Below are positions 13,440-24,810 of a stretch of 64,000 bases of DNA, one piece after another (position 1 is the stretch's first letter; every line of letters begins with the position of its first letter). Both the position numbers and the translations under genes were made by a program. The stretch lies in NCBI GenBank assembly GCA_003184365.1, contig NKYR01000039.1, positions 124,001 to 188,000 on the forward strand, in the 5' to 3' direction. The notes beneath the pieces were generated by a model, which searched no databases, was not told the DNA's origin, and saw only the letters and a list, made by a program, of their open reading frames with translations. Source of the DNA: Evernia prunastri. Its lineage: Eukaryota; Ascomycota; Lecanoromycetes; Lecanorales; Parmeliaceae.

Positions 13440-14205
13440 ACGGTATGGGAATCCGAGCTTCGGTTTGGGGGCAATGTTGGATGTGGGTACTAAATGAGGG
13501 AGGTCGCAACGAAGCACTGAAACATTCCTAGCCTCCGATTTCAATACATTCGTATTGTATTCTTGTATGATCTTCAGCCATGTTGTCGGAGCAATCCAAA
13601 ACCTGTGAACTTCAAAGTAACTCTCCGGGATCCTCCACAATATGCCGAGGCCGCACATACATTATTTCAATCTTGCCCACGCACTTGACTCGTCCCTCGC
13701 CAATAACAAATACCCCGAAGGACAGCGATTATTGGATGCATACATGCAAGGAACATTTGCGTTGCGCAAAGAAATCCTAGATCTTGCCTCTTGTCAATTT
13801 CGATGATGATTATATTATGCAGCTTCATTTTCACTATCACGCTCGGATCGTTTTGGAAATGCAGGGACGCGTTCGTGATCGAACTACTGCACGATCGGCT
13901 CCAGTTGCCATTTTCTGGTGGAACTCTGCATCATGAATCTGAAATATTGATAACCCTGGAGGATGTCTAATTGGTCACGCCAGCACACCATCAGCATGCA
14001 ATTCTTTTTACTTTCTGACAATAGCCTCATGCACGAATATCTGCCATCTTCCGAAGATGATGGGTGAAGAACCACAATCGTCAAAACAGCAAAGACTGTA
14101 AACCATTCCTATCTACACATACTCAAATATATGTCTCTCCGATACAACCCCTCAGACTCCATCCCAAAAGCGTAGTCCAAATCCGGATTATCTGTAGCAT
14201 CGAGA
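13440..14205. other. Intergenic
   Basis: No gene, repeat or RNA was recognised between the GT2 and acyltransferase genes, which are both on the plus strand. Confidence 0.5.
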
Positions 14206-15765
14206 ATGGAAGACCACCAATTTACCCTCTCCCCTTTGGACCACATCATGCGCCGCCATTACAATGCCAACATTCTGTACTTTCCAGTCTCAAATCCAGA
14301 TATCGCCAGTATCACCTCAGTTCTTAAAACAAGCCTACAACGCACGTTTGAAGCATTCCCGATACTCTCAGGTACCGTGCAGCCAGCGCCGAACAGCAAG
14401 CAAGGCGGGTCGATATGTGTTGGTGCCCCCTGGAACAAGATCGACGAGGTCTTTCGCGTCAATGACCTCAGCTCGTCCAACATCAACTATGAAAATTTAC
14501 GAGAAAACAATTTCCCTATGACTGTTTCGAACGAATATGACATCCTTACGGTCCTCAGAGCGAGACCGAACCCTCTCGGGATGGAGAATCCGGTCATGCT
14601 GGCACAGGTCAACTTCGTCCGGAATGGTATGATCTTGGTCCAATTTCTGCACCACTCGGTCATAGATGGCGTGGGAGGAGCAACAGTGACGGACTTGTGG
14701 GCTTCATTCTGTAGAGGGGAAGAAGGGACGGAGATGATCAAAGATGGGATGGCGGACAGAGAAAGGCTGATGTCCGGCGATGGGACAGGTCGGTTGGAGG
14801 ATTTCCCAGAGTATGTCGATGTTTCAGCGACTAGCAAAAGTAGCAAGAAGGTTCAAGATGATGTCGGAGGAAGATCTTTGCTAGCTCGTGGCTATAGTCT
14901 GGCTACTTCCATCCTTCAGTCTCTTCGCAAGTTCTGCAAGAAAGGCCCCACAGGCGTACCTTCGTCTGCCGCAGGTTCAGCAAGTACTCATTCCGCACCT
15001 CGGCATCCTAAGGAAGTCGAAACTGAGATATTCTTCTTTTCACGCTCAAAACTCGCTGCTCTCAAATCCGCCGTGTCCGCCGCCGTAGCCAGCACTGTTC
15101 CGAACTCCAATGACACTAAGACTGCCCCATACGTCTCCACAAACGACGCCCTCTCAGCACTTCTCTTTACCTGCGTCACCCAGGCAAGGAAGATAGACAA
15201 AACGGCAGACACCCAAGAAGCGATTCCCTTGGCTGTAACCGTCTCAGGCCGCCGCTTACTAAACCCACCGCTCCCAGAAAGTTACATCGGCAACATGACT
15301 CTCTTTTGCCATCTGGACCTGCCGGTGCACATGGCTGCTCCAGACATGCGCAGCATAGCCGCGATCTCACATCAGATCCGCAAGCGTCTATCCCAACTCG
15401 ATGACAACTACGTAAAAAGGCTGATTGGGACATTGCAGACGCTTGACGATACGAGCAAAGTGGCGCTAACGTGCCGAGTTTCGGAAGACTGGCCTTTCAT
15501 CGTCACGCCCTGGACCGGGCAAGGATTCTACCGCATGGACTGGGGCAGTGAGATCGGCGTGAAGTGTGAGCGGGTTCGGGTGCCAAAAATGAACTGGCCG
15601 CCTTATGATGGGGCGATTGTAGTTCTCCCGGAGCTCAAGGCTGTGAATGGCGTCGAGGATGGGGAGGCTGGTCTGGAGGTAATGATTGGGTTGGAGAAGG
15701 GGGCGATGCGGCGACTGAGGGAGTCGGAAGAATGGACGGCGTGGAGCCAATGGAGATGTAGCTAG
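14206..15765 (+). CDS. HXXXD acyltransferase, BAHD/trichothecene 3-O-acetyltransferase type
   Basis: Intronless gene for a 519-residue acyl-CoA dependent O-acyltransferase. The active-site motif reads HHSVIDG, the HXXXD signature with the catalytic His near residue 150. The N-terminal PLDHIMRR segment and the two-lobed length are typical of this family. The second conserved element, DFGWG in plant enzymes, is represented only loosely by MDWGSEIG near residue 445. A Ser/Lys-rich loop around residues 205-265 links the two halves. In this setting it would esterify a hydroxyl of the polyketide or its sugar; this is inferred from position only. The acyl donor cannot be read from the sequence. Confidence 0.88.
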   Translation: MEDHQFTLSPLDHIMRRHYNANILYFPVSNPDIASITSVLKTSLQRTFEAFPILSGTVQPAPNSKQGGSICVGAPWNKIDEVFRVNDLSSSNINYENLRENNFPMTVSNEYDILTVLRARPNPLGMENPVMLAQVNFVRNGMILVQFLHHSVIDGVGGATVTDLWASFCRGEEGTEMIKDGMADRERLMSGDGTGRLEDFPEYVDVSATSKSSKKVQDDVGGRSLLARGYSLATSILQSLRKFCKKGPTGVPSSAAGSASTHSAPRHPKEVETEIFFFSRSKLAALKSAVSAAVASTVPNSNDTKTAPYVSTNDALSALLFTCVTQARKIDKTADTQEAIPLAVTVSGRRLLNPPLPESYIGNMTLFCHLDLPVHMAAPDMRSIAAISHQIRKRLSQLDDNYVKRLIGTLQTLDDTSKVALTCRVSEDWPFIVTPWTGQGFYRMDWGSEIGVKCERVRVPKMNWPPYDGAIVVLPELKAVNGVEDGEAGLEVMIGLEKGAMRRLRESEEWTAWSQWRCS

Positions 15766-18097
15766 GCATATCAATATCTGCTTTAGTCATTTGGTAGATG
15801 ATATGCCGATATGACAGCAAGAGAATTTGTGCGAGTGACTGTGTCTCGTTGCGTAAATCGTAAATTCAAGTGGCGGAGCCCACCTAACGCTCCGACACGA
15901 CGTTCCTCTTGGCCAAATCTTTATCGACGTTAGAGCTTACCTGTTCAATAATGATAACCACTCGCTCCATCCCATTATACACCGCTCCTTGTCCCGAGGG
16001 GATCTGAGATTGTCTTAGCTTTGCCATTCAATCAAAGAAGAGACGGATAAATAAGAAGATGAAACGCTGCGTATAGAATGCCATTTGTATCTAGCTCTTC
16101 AATACTACATTACCGCTCTCTAAGACAAAACTGGATATAGAGAAGGTGGGTAGAGAGACAGGAATCGGCAAATGATCCAAATAGTAGGAGGGAATAAGAT
16201 AGAAGCGGAAGAGGGAAAACCTGGAGCAACCTCTGTTGAGATTGATGTATGAAGCATTCACTGGTTAGCTAAGTAATGGTGTGAAGGAGATGTGTATATC
16301 ATGTGAAGCCCATGCCAATTTGCCATTACCAGGGATAGCTGCGAAACAGTACCAGTCGCTGCAGGAATTGCACGGAAGGTCCCAGAGACTTGGATTACAT
16401 GTGCGGAGAAGATAACCTAAAAGCAGGATGCTAGCGAAGACGAAAAACCTACACATAACAGTATGGAGACTCTCGAGCATGGTCCGCTAGCACCCCAAAC
16501 GTCCTCAACAGGAGAAATTCGAGTTAGGAGCCTAAGATGCTCAATTCTCAATTTGGGTTTTCGAGCGATAACCACAATATCGACTCCTCATACTAATCCC
16601 GAGCCTTCACCACATCTCACGCTCACAGCTCAACCGCGCTTCCCATCTTAGCATTCCCACCGATCTCAGCACCACAGACACTGAAGCGCAGTCATCAGCT
16701 TCCCTCGCCCGGGAACCCCTAGATCGCCTTGGCTGCGACAACGCTGGCAGCGGCATCGGCAGCGTTTCAGAAAATGAGGTATGTGGTAAGAGTGGTGTGT
16801 AGGCTGCTTGAATTATTCTATCTCAGAACTCTCCTGGGGCATGTCTTTGACCCCTGGAAACTTGGTGATAGCTGAAACGCGGCCGAGAACCATATTTTGA
16901 CACAGCATGCTTATTCTGTAGCCTTAGCGACATGGCCATCGCTGTCGTCACAGATAAAGAGAGTGTGACCATCTTCCAAAGCGAGCGGGGCCTCAGTGAC
17001 GGCGTTGTAGGCTACTTTAAGTTGCAGCTGGCGCGGCGGGTGGGGCGCGTCTGATTCTGTAGGCGCAATTTATGTCCGTCTTTGCGTCGCTGTTGTCGCA
17101 AAGAGTAACTGAAACAAGAGACGCTAGATATCGTAACGTTTGAGGGACTAGCGGCGGGAGGAGATCAGAAGGATGGGACTCACTGGTGCTAGGAGGGTGT
17201 AGCGTGCTAAGGAAAGCGGTGAGAAGCTCCGCGGTGAACCTGGCGGACGGTCAGGTTTTGGAAATGAAAGAACAAAGTATAGGCTTATTGCGCTATCAGA
17301 TTGACGACGGGGATGGTTCTGAAGGATAGTGCGGGGAGCAGCTGGCAAAAAGGAACAGCCAAGATGGGGAGGCTTTGTAGACGCTCAGAGATTTTTCAGA
17401 GCTCGCCGATGAACTGCGTGTCTCAAGACTCCGACTCTCTATCTTTCAACGAAGTTGGAATAGTGCGAATTTTACGCTGAGTCATCGGGACTGCTTATCA
17501 CGCACTCAATCAATGGTTGTTGTGATGTATTGCCAAGTTCGACGAGGGGAGAGAGAACTTGGGCAGATAAAGGAGGGAACGACATGGCTTTACCGATACC
17601 TAAATGGTCATCTCAACAAGTTCAGGTATTCTTATTATGAATTGTACGAAATAATTAGCAGCAAAGTATATCGATCCAGTATACCTGACAGCATCATGAT
17701 CAGGGATTGCCGTCATTCCGGTCTGAACGCTCTCATTCATAACAGATCCGACCTGCTTATCCCATCACCAGCAGCGTTGACTTGCAGGATCTTGGCAAAG
17801 TCGCTCTGGTTCTCCCTTTTGTCCGATTCCGTGCAACCGATGCCAACCTGTAAGAGACCCAGGATCGTGGGTGCTCTCCGAGATGCAGGGTGGAGCACAG
17901 TCTGAAGCTCTGGAGACCTGCCGCAGTGTTGAGCAAGGCTGAAGAGAGTTTCGAAGTGAAGGCGATTTTTGTATCCCCACCCGACGGGCAAATTGATGCT
18001 GTCAATGTAGCGTGGAGAAACGTTCATCGAAAGATGCCCAAACCAAGGGTGGTACAGGGAGTCACGGCCTGTGCAGTGCACTCATGTTGCACAGGTC
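15766..18097. other. Long intergenic region
   Basis: About 2.3 kb with no supported gene. A minus-strand 71-codon frame at 16265-16480 has a hydrophobic start and several cysteines but no supporting context. The frames at 17513-18081 show no family features. This gap may mark the edge of the polyketide cluster. Confidence 0.45.
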
Positions 18098-19147
18098 TCA
18101 ATAAGTGAGCTCGCAATAGCACTGCTCGTCTGTCCCACATAATACAGGAGGCATACCAAAGATGACATGCCAAAGTCTCTCCAGAACAATTCCCGAATGC
18201 CAGCTCTCCAGACTGGTGGCGAGCAACCACTGCCGAAACTCGACATATTTCCGCTTCGTCCTGGTATACACGGCTGTTTTCGTCACAGCGAACTGCGCGC
18301 AGCATGGTGCGCTGACGTCTTCGGGCAAAGGGGTGTCGAACCAGGGATCCCAAAGCTTATATATGGCCTCGTCAGCTTCAGGGGTAGCGCGGGTAGAGAG
18401 CAGCTTGTTGGTTTCGTCAGTGTTGGTGCTTTCCGCGCGTTACTTATCGGCAAGATATATATGTTCATCACAACCATAGTCTTGCACGCAATTGAAGTTT
18501 TGGTAGCCGCGCGAGCGGACCGTGGTGAGGTTCAAATTGTTGGTTTCGGCGGCCGAGTCGAATCTCTGATGCCACGTAGTATTGTGACCGTGGCGGAAGG
18601 CGATAATGTCCGGGAGAGAGTCGTAGTTATCTATTATGAAGGAGAGGTAGCGCATCGCTTCATTGCCGTTATTCGCAGGTACGAACAGAGTGCTGTTAGG
18701 GTTGGTGTCTTCGGTGATAATATATAGGTATTGTATCCAGTCTGGATGGACGTCCCCTATCCATTGAACAACTTCATGTGACCGTGCAGCAACCACCAAG
18801 GCTTTCTTTTCTTTTGAAACGTCGATAATTTGGTTCAAAATGCTTTCGCTGATGTTGGACTGTTGCAATCGGCTTCCGGCAGTGTCAATCTGTTCTTTCG
18901 GAATGTACCTGAGGATGGCTGTCGTGCGTAAGCAGGTGTCTAGGACAGTATAGGGGGAAACCAGCGTTGACGGCACCTTCGAAACATAGAACCCAAATGA
19001 GAAAAGCACATAGGATGGAAGCAGAGACTTTGTAAGTGGATTTGGCTGAGCGCTGGAGGTAACTCCTATCATGTTGACCATTTGCCAGTAGTTTATATTG
19101 AGGACTGTTAGGACATCCGGGTAGGCGATGTACTTGCTTGAGCTCAT
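18098..19147 (-). pseudogene. DUF3431-family gene interrupted by an in-frame TAA
   Basis: The C-terminal half is clearly DUF3431, a fungal family of unknown function often found near carbohydrate-related genes. It has ALVVAARS, WIQYLYIITED, PDIIAFRHGH, SAPCCAQFAV and a final WHVIFG block. The frame from ATG 19147 runs to a TAA at 18442-18440, then continues in the same frame for another 113 codons to 18098 and stays family-like across the stop. I tested intron positions around the stop. Most fail on phase; the one that fits (a weak GTTGTG donor) would delete about 33 residues near a conserved region. A CAA-to-TAA change would explain it. The first 100 residues are unconvincing and an upstream ATG at 19178 in another frame encodes a hydrophobic segment, so the N-terminus is unresolved. 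Confidence 0.65.
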
Positions 19148-20504
19148 GCTCGGGGACAAAGGAGGACAGGTTGAACATCGGAAGGATGCCGTATAGACAA
19201 CATCAGGATGAAAGGTCCAGATGAGAGGATCGGTAGTCTTTTGAAAGAAAGGGTAGAATCATAGAGAAAAGGCCTGACTCCAACAAGCTTCGTATGAGAC
19301 TTCGTTAAAGTAAAACTCTTGAAGATTCCGCTTTCCTGCGACGTGAACGGTAAAACCCTTTTCTCAAACATGGTGGAGACTTGCAAAACCGAACACTATT
19401 AATTGTCCCGAGTTTCACTCTGATGTCTCTGATGAATAAGAATGGGGTTTAGAGATAAAGGGTGAGGGCGAGCGAGATGGATACCTATACCTAGATAGTA
19501 GTTACGTGTACGAGGGTAGAGTGAGTTGGAGAGCATTGAAAGATCAACAAGTCTACCGGAACATCCTCACCCTCATCCATACCTACGAGTACTCCGATTC
19601 TAAGAGTCAGGAATCAGGGGTAACGGGAAATTCTTCGAATGCTCGAGCTAGATGGCGGAAGCGGCAAATTGATCATGCTAGAGTACTGCCGACTGCACTA
19701 AAGTAAGGTACGTACGGAGTAAGTAAGGTACGTACGGAGTAAGTAAGGTAACGTATCTACGTATCTTGTATCTACAGAAGTACGGAGTACAAGTACAAGT
19801 ACCGACGTCTGCCCCTAAAAGACCTCCACCTGCGAGCTGCGAGCCTGCCAAGCCTCCCACGCCAAGGCCCGGATGACGCCCCGCCTGAACTGCGAGGAGA
19901 GAGGAGAGAGGAGACTCAGACAGTGAAGGGTCGCCGAGGCAGGCCGAGATATTAATGCGCTTTCAGGGGCTGCTTCGTTGATCAAGAGGGTTCCGGACTC
20001 CGGAGCGGGCCCAACAGATAGCCCCCAAAGCTCAATCTATGCGCTCCCAAGTTTTGGCTTTCAGGCTTCCTCGCTACGGGGTCGCCTTCCGAAAACGGTG
20101 TTAGAGCTACCACTACTTTAGCGCGTGGCTGTCGCTGTGCTCTTAAGTGTGCTCGGGGTCTAACTTGTAAGGTAGCTGGGGGCGTTATCCGAGCTCAAGG
20201 ATCTTTTGCCGGTCCAGGACTCTTGCCACAGACCTTACCTTACCTTACCTTACTTACATAGTAAAAAAAAGCAAACCATGAGGCATGAGTAACCTACTCA
20301 ATTACTCTACCTATTCGGCCAGTTCGCACGTCAGACTCAATTAACAAGACATGGCGCGGCATAACGCTGCACTCTCCACTCTCAGCATCCTTCAGCATCA
20401 TCGCACAGCGTGCACGCTCGTAAACATGCCCAACCTGCCCTCTTCTCCCACCTTTCCCCAACACACACTTCGACGATCCCAACCGCCTCAATCTTTAATT
20501 CACC
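19148..20504. other. Intergenic with tandem repeats
   Basis: Contains 2.5 copies of a 20-base unit at 19701-19750 and a CCTTA run near 20236-20260. No gene was recognised; the frames at 19506-19860 overlap the repeat and show no family resemblance. Confidence 0.5.
19701..19750 (+). repeat. 20-base tandem repeat, 2.5 copies
   Basis: The unit starts AAGTAAGGTACGTACGGAGT and is perfectly repeated at 19701 and 19721, with a partial third copy from 19741. Confidence 0.9.
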
Positions 20505-21537
20505 ATGAGCGATCCCGATACCTCTGCTACCGCCTCCCTCCCCTCTCAACGACTGCTCGATAAGACCGCCATCGCCACCGGCGCGTCCTCCGGTCTCGGG
20601 CGCGCCATTGCCCTCGCCTACGCAACACACGGTGCTGCCGTGGTTTGCGCCGATCTGCAACCGGAGGCAGAAGTGCCTGTCCGAGGGGAGGATGTCAAAG
20701 CCACACACAAGTTGATTGTCGAGAAAGGGGGGAAGAGTCGGTTCGTTGAGTGCGACGTTCGGGATAGCCGGAGCGTGCAGAACCTGATCACGGAGACCGT
20801 GAAGCTGTATGGCAGGCTGGATATGTGAGCTGTCCTACTCCAAATGCTGGTCCCTCGCCTCTAGTAGCAGCAGTAGTGGCAAGGCTGACCGGTGGGATGG
20901 CAGCATGGTCAACAATGCCGGCGTCAGCCTTGAAGTCCGCAACTCCTTCTTGCCCGTCCACGAAACCCTCGACTCGACCTTTACCGCGACAATGTCCATC
21001 AACTCGCGCGGCGTGTTCCTCGGTTGCAAATATGCTGCCAAACAGATGATCACCCAAGATCCCTACCCGAGCGGTGACCGTGGCTGGATCATAAACATTG
21101 GATCGGTGGCAGGGCTGGTCGGTCTGGTTGGGGCAGTGTCGTATTCGGCTTCGAAAGGGGCAGTGGTACAAATGACACGGACCGTTGCTCTGGACTTGGC
21201 GCATCCATTGCAACGTCCTGTGTCCCGGCTGTTAGTTGACGACTGTACATCAAAAGAACAAGAGCTGCTGATAACTGGTCCTAGTCACGAAGACGGGCAT
21301 GATAAAACCATTTGGTGGACGATGAGGAGGGACAAGCTCAACTTACAGCAATGCATCCCCTCAAAGGCCTCGGCGAGCCAGAAGACATTGCAAAGGCAGC
21401 CGTTTTTCTGGCGAGTGAAGATGCGAGTTGGGTTTCTGGGGCTGCCCTGCCTGCTGATGGTAGGCTTCTCCATGTCATTCTTGGTGTCTATAGGCCAGCA
21501 AGCTTACGCATCACTAGGTGGCTACACCGCTAAGTAG
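20505..21537 (+). pseudogene. Short-chain dehydrogenase/reductase gene with frame breaks
   Basis: Classical NAD(P)-dependent SDR of the FabG/3-oxoacyl-reductase style. The Rossmann motif is TGASSGLG, followed by NNAG, catalytic serine in INIGSVAG and YSASKG with the active Tyr and Lys. Introns at 20825-20903, 21231-21284 and 21460-21517 splice cleanly and the terminal GGYTAK* fits the family. Between them the frame does not hold. After VALDL near 21199 the expected IHCNVLCPGF continues in another frame. In an AAAA run near 21304-21307 and in the GG at 21314-21315 one base seems missing each time before DDEEGQAQLTAMHPLKG. Three frame changes suggest a decayed gene. Sequencing error is possible for the homopolymers but less so for the first break. 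Confidence 0.7.
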
Positions 21538-22240
21538 TCCTTTCTACGCGCTATGCCTCGTATATGTTGTACTTAGGAAGCTTGAGAGTAGCACTCGAAG
21601 CATCGCCGACCGTACAATACATCTCAAGAAGAGAGTGTGCGTTCAAAGCCATTCAAAGCCATCAGCTCTTGCACATGCCGCGCTTTCATATGGCACCGTT
21701 ATCAAAGCCTCCTGCCAGTCGCTTTGCTTAGCCAGACGGACGGACAGAATATGCATTTGTTGATTTCGCATTTGACTCTTGGTTCATTTCATCTTCTCGG
21801 CCTCTCATCCTTTCTGTCGGGTCAGACTTATTTGCGTATCCTGTAAACGGTAGGACTGGACGGAGTATCACATCTTGATTGCCCACACGTTTGAAACTTG
21901 ATCCGAGAGTATCGGGTGGATACGTGGGCCCCATACAACGAATGAAAGATATCTGGATGAGTAAGCGGGAAGTGAGGAGGTTCCGAGCGAGAAGAGGATC
22001 GCAAGCAACGCTCTTTTGGGATTATGTACTGCGCCATTCATTGTTTCGTCTTTTGCGCAAGCATAAGTCTCAGCCTCAACCAAAATACCACCTTTGCTAT
22101 CTTCCTACCATAATTATGGTAAAGTCTCACTTTATCCTCAGGGTTTCCCTTTCGTTCCCTCATTCTGCCCTGATGTACCTTGCATCTTACTGTCCTCGAA
22201 AGAGCAAACCAAAAATACCGCTTTCGCAAACACTAATACA
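21538..22240. other. Intergenic
   Basis: No gene or repeat was recognised. It probably contains the promoter and 5' leader of the downstream sugar transferase. Confidence 0.5.
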
Positions 22241-23547
22241 ATGTATCATTTTCGCCATCCAGCACTCACCAGTGCAATCGCTTTGCCCTTGATTCTTTTC
22301 ATCTGCTTCAGTGTATACATCCTCAAGAGCGCCAACACGGGCCCTTCACCGTCACCCTTCCTCGGCATCCACCATCCATCCTTCACAGCGCACTCCTCCA
22401 CCGCACCGAAAGCGAGACAGCTCTCCCCTGCGGAATTGATGGCACGCCCTGTTTCAGCCTCAAGTACACACATGCCCAAGCTTATTCATCAAAGTTGGTC
22501 CACTGCAACACTCCCGGCAAAGTTCGAGCGGTGGAGCCTCTCGTGCCGAGAGATGAACCCCAACTTCGAATGGGTGCTGTGGACCGACGAAGATAACCGC
22601 CGGCTGGTGGAGAAGTACGCCCCGGAGTTCCTGCCCCAGTACGATGGGCTCAAGAGCGAGATTTACCGCGCAGACGCGGTAAGGAATTTGTATATGTTCG
22701 TGTTTGGCGGGTGAGTTTGCTGCATCTTTCCCTTACGCGAATTAGCATACTGGAGCAAAATATTGATACTGTGAGGTGTAGCGTATATGCAGATCTAGAC
22801 ACCGAATGTCTGCGTCCTTACTCAGTCCTTTTCGCCCAGCACAACATTTCCTTCGGCTCGCATTCAGACTCCATCGGTGTCCCAAGCGCCCCTCGAATCT
22901 CCACCAGCAACAGCGCGTCCACCTCCACGTCTTCCACCACCTCAAGCAACTCAAGCCCACGCACAGCTTTCCTCGCCCGCATGGGCACAGACAAGACGAA
23001 AAAGCACAGCATCCCAAACGCTTGGATGGCCTCGACGCCATCGCATCCCTTCTGGCTCCTGCCACTGAACCTCGTCGCCACGGGGGAGAAACCGTACGGC
23101 GACTGGCCCGAAGCAGTGACAGGACCGGACGCCCTTTTTTACCTGGTCAATGAATACTTGAAACAGTATAACAACGACGACGATTCTAACGCAAAACTAG
23201 ACGAGTATCTACAAAGCAGCGAACTAAAAGACCTGTACCTCCGATCTTCGAGCGAGGAAGATGTCAGCACCAGAGCAGAAGGCCCGACTCATCGGCTGGT
23301 ACTTTTAGAGCAGCAGACGATTTTCCCATACTGGTGGGGCGAGAAAGCGCTGGAGAGCGTCTGCCGGGCTGGCGTAGAGGGTTTCGATCCGGAGACCTGT
23401 AAAGATGTGCTGGACGTGGAGGCGATGGGCAGTTGGTCGATCACATACTGGAGCCATTCGTGGGACCAGGAGGGCGGGCACGATAAGGAGCATTTGAGCG
23501 CGATGGAGCATTGGGCTAGGTTCTCGAAAAGGAAGGCGGAGCGGTGA
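22241..23547 (+). CDS. GT32-family glycosyltransferase, type II membrane protein
   Basis: Sugar transferase of the Gly_transf_sug/OCH1-like group, 411 residues, expected in the Golgi. Two exons, 22241-22710 and 22782-23547, join across a 71-base intron to form GGVYADLDTE, which carries the DXD metal and nucleotide-sugar site. A single hydrophobic anchor lies at about residues 9-30, followed by a short stem. PKLIHQSW and the WVLWTDEDNR block before the DXD are typical of the family. A Ser/Thr-rich insertion lies around residues 190-210. The donor sugar is unknown. It could act in N- or O-glycan extension or in glycosylating inositol-phosphoceramides. Confidence 0.88.
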
Positions 23548-24003
23548 GGATAGGCGCAGTGGAGGAGTCGGTGGAAACAGAGCAGGGATCTGTGACAAGT
23601 GTATACACCGGTTGTCTTATCGCTGTCTGTGGGTACGCTGCGCGTATCAGGTTATGTTCAGGAATATGAAGATGGGACAGGAAGTTTGTATCACAACACT
23701 GACAAATTACAGACCCGAAGGTTTCATGAAACCAAGCGCACGAAGGGGTTGGAAGACTCCGTTGCTTCAAGGTACGCGTTGTATCCGCAAAGTGAGAACA
23801 GGAACAAGCAGTACCCCGAAGCAATGTGCCGGAGACCTCCTCTGCCGACGAAACCAGTTTGATAGTCCCAGAGATGTTATTCAAATGAGGTTGCCAAGAC
23901 TAGACTCTAGCAATCGTCAAGACTTTAGAGCAGCATGAATTTTATGGCAAGCATGGTAACTCACTCCAACCCTTCAGCAGAACCTTTTCCAACAAGCCCC
24001 AAC
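23548..24003. other. Intergenic between convergent genes
   Basis: Short convergent gap. Nothing was recognised. Confidence 0.5.
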
Positions 24004-24810
24004 CTATGCACCCCTCAACTCCTCACGCACACCCCCCACCCCCTCACGACCACGCCATTCCCTCAGCGCCTCCATCTCCTGAAACTCCGAGTCCGCAATA
24101 CCCAACTCCCACTTCTCCCAGAACCCCACAAGCGACCGATCCGCCTCGGCCGCCACCGCCGCCGCGATCTCGACCCAGCACGGCCCATGCCCCGTCAGAC
24201 CCTCCGTCTGCGCCGTCCTGCGGTAACATTCCGACGGCTCGACCGGCAGGGCGGCGTAGAGCATGATGAATGCATGGATCATCTCGTGCAGCAGGGTGTC
24301 GAGGGCGTCCTGGACGAGCCGACGGGTCCAGCGGGCCCGGCGCTGGCTGGGCAGGCGTTTGATTTCGATCCGGATCGCCGGTGGCGCCGTCGGCGCGCCG
24401 TCCTTTTTCGATTTGGTCATGCCGGCCCAGTTGGAATTCGCCGGCGTGTCCTCTGCCCAATCGACATCTGTATACGGGCGCAGGGCGCCGAGGAAGAAGT
24501 AGTCGTCGAAGGTGCCGAAGAGGAAGTCGAGAGGAAGGGCGTTTTCCTCTATGCTTTTCGGCGACCTGGATCGGAAAGCGTTCCAGCGCTTCAGCGCGTT
24601 TAGCTGGACGGTCTCGAGCCCCTGTCCGTTGTCTTGTCCGATCTGTTTCCAGTACTTGACAAACTCGCCGGTCAACTCCTCGCATACATACTTTTTGGGG
24701 GTCACGTGAGGCTCAAGGTGCTCTCGTTGAGTCTTCCAGTCGCAAGCGCGAGGACTGAGGCTGGTGAGCCAGTGATGCTTGTTGAGCCAGCGCTTCAGTA
24801 AAGATGACAT
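24004..24810 (-). CDS. SprT-like metalloprotease-fold protein
   Basis: Single-exon frame of 268 residues from ATG 24810. It carries the zincin motif HEMIHAF followed about 30 residues later by GHGPCW, which gives the third zinc-ligand histidine as in SprT-like proteins. The central part is Trp-rich and basic. The frame stays open upstream to about 24951 without an ATG, so a 5' exon could add an N-terminus. SprT-like proteins include the SPRTN/Wss1-related DNA-protein crosslink proteases, but fungal paralogues like this one are uncharacterised and the substrate is unknown. The strong GC bias of this stretch differs from its flanks. Confidence 0.75.
   Translation of the reverse strand: MSSLLKRWLNKHHWLTSLSPRACDWKTQREHLEPHVTPKKYVCEELTGEFVKYWKQIGQDNGQGLETVQLNALKRWNAFRSRSPKSIEENALPLDFLFGTFDDYFFLGALRPYTDVDWAEDTPANSNWAGMTKSKKDGAPTAPPAIRIEIKRLPSQRRARWTRRLVQDALDTLLHEMIHAFIMLYAALPVEPSECYRRTAQTEGLTGHGPCWVEIAAAVAAEADRSLVGFWEKWELGIADSEFQEMEALREWRGREGVGGVREELRGA

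Noticed and set aside
16265..16480. Small cysteine-containing minus frame with hydrophobic start
   Set aside because: It has a signal-like start but lies in a long unannotated gap with no splice or homology support. It could be chance.
21314..21347. A 34-base intron that would repair the SDR frame
   Set aside because: Too short, and the removed bases encode a conserved SDR segment in another frame.
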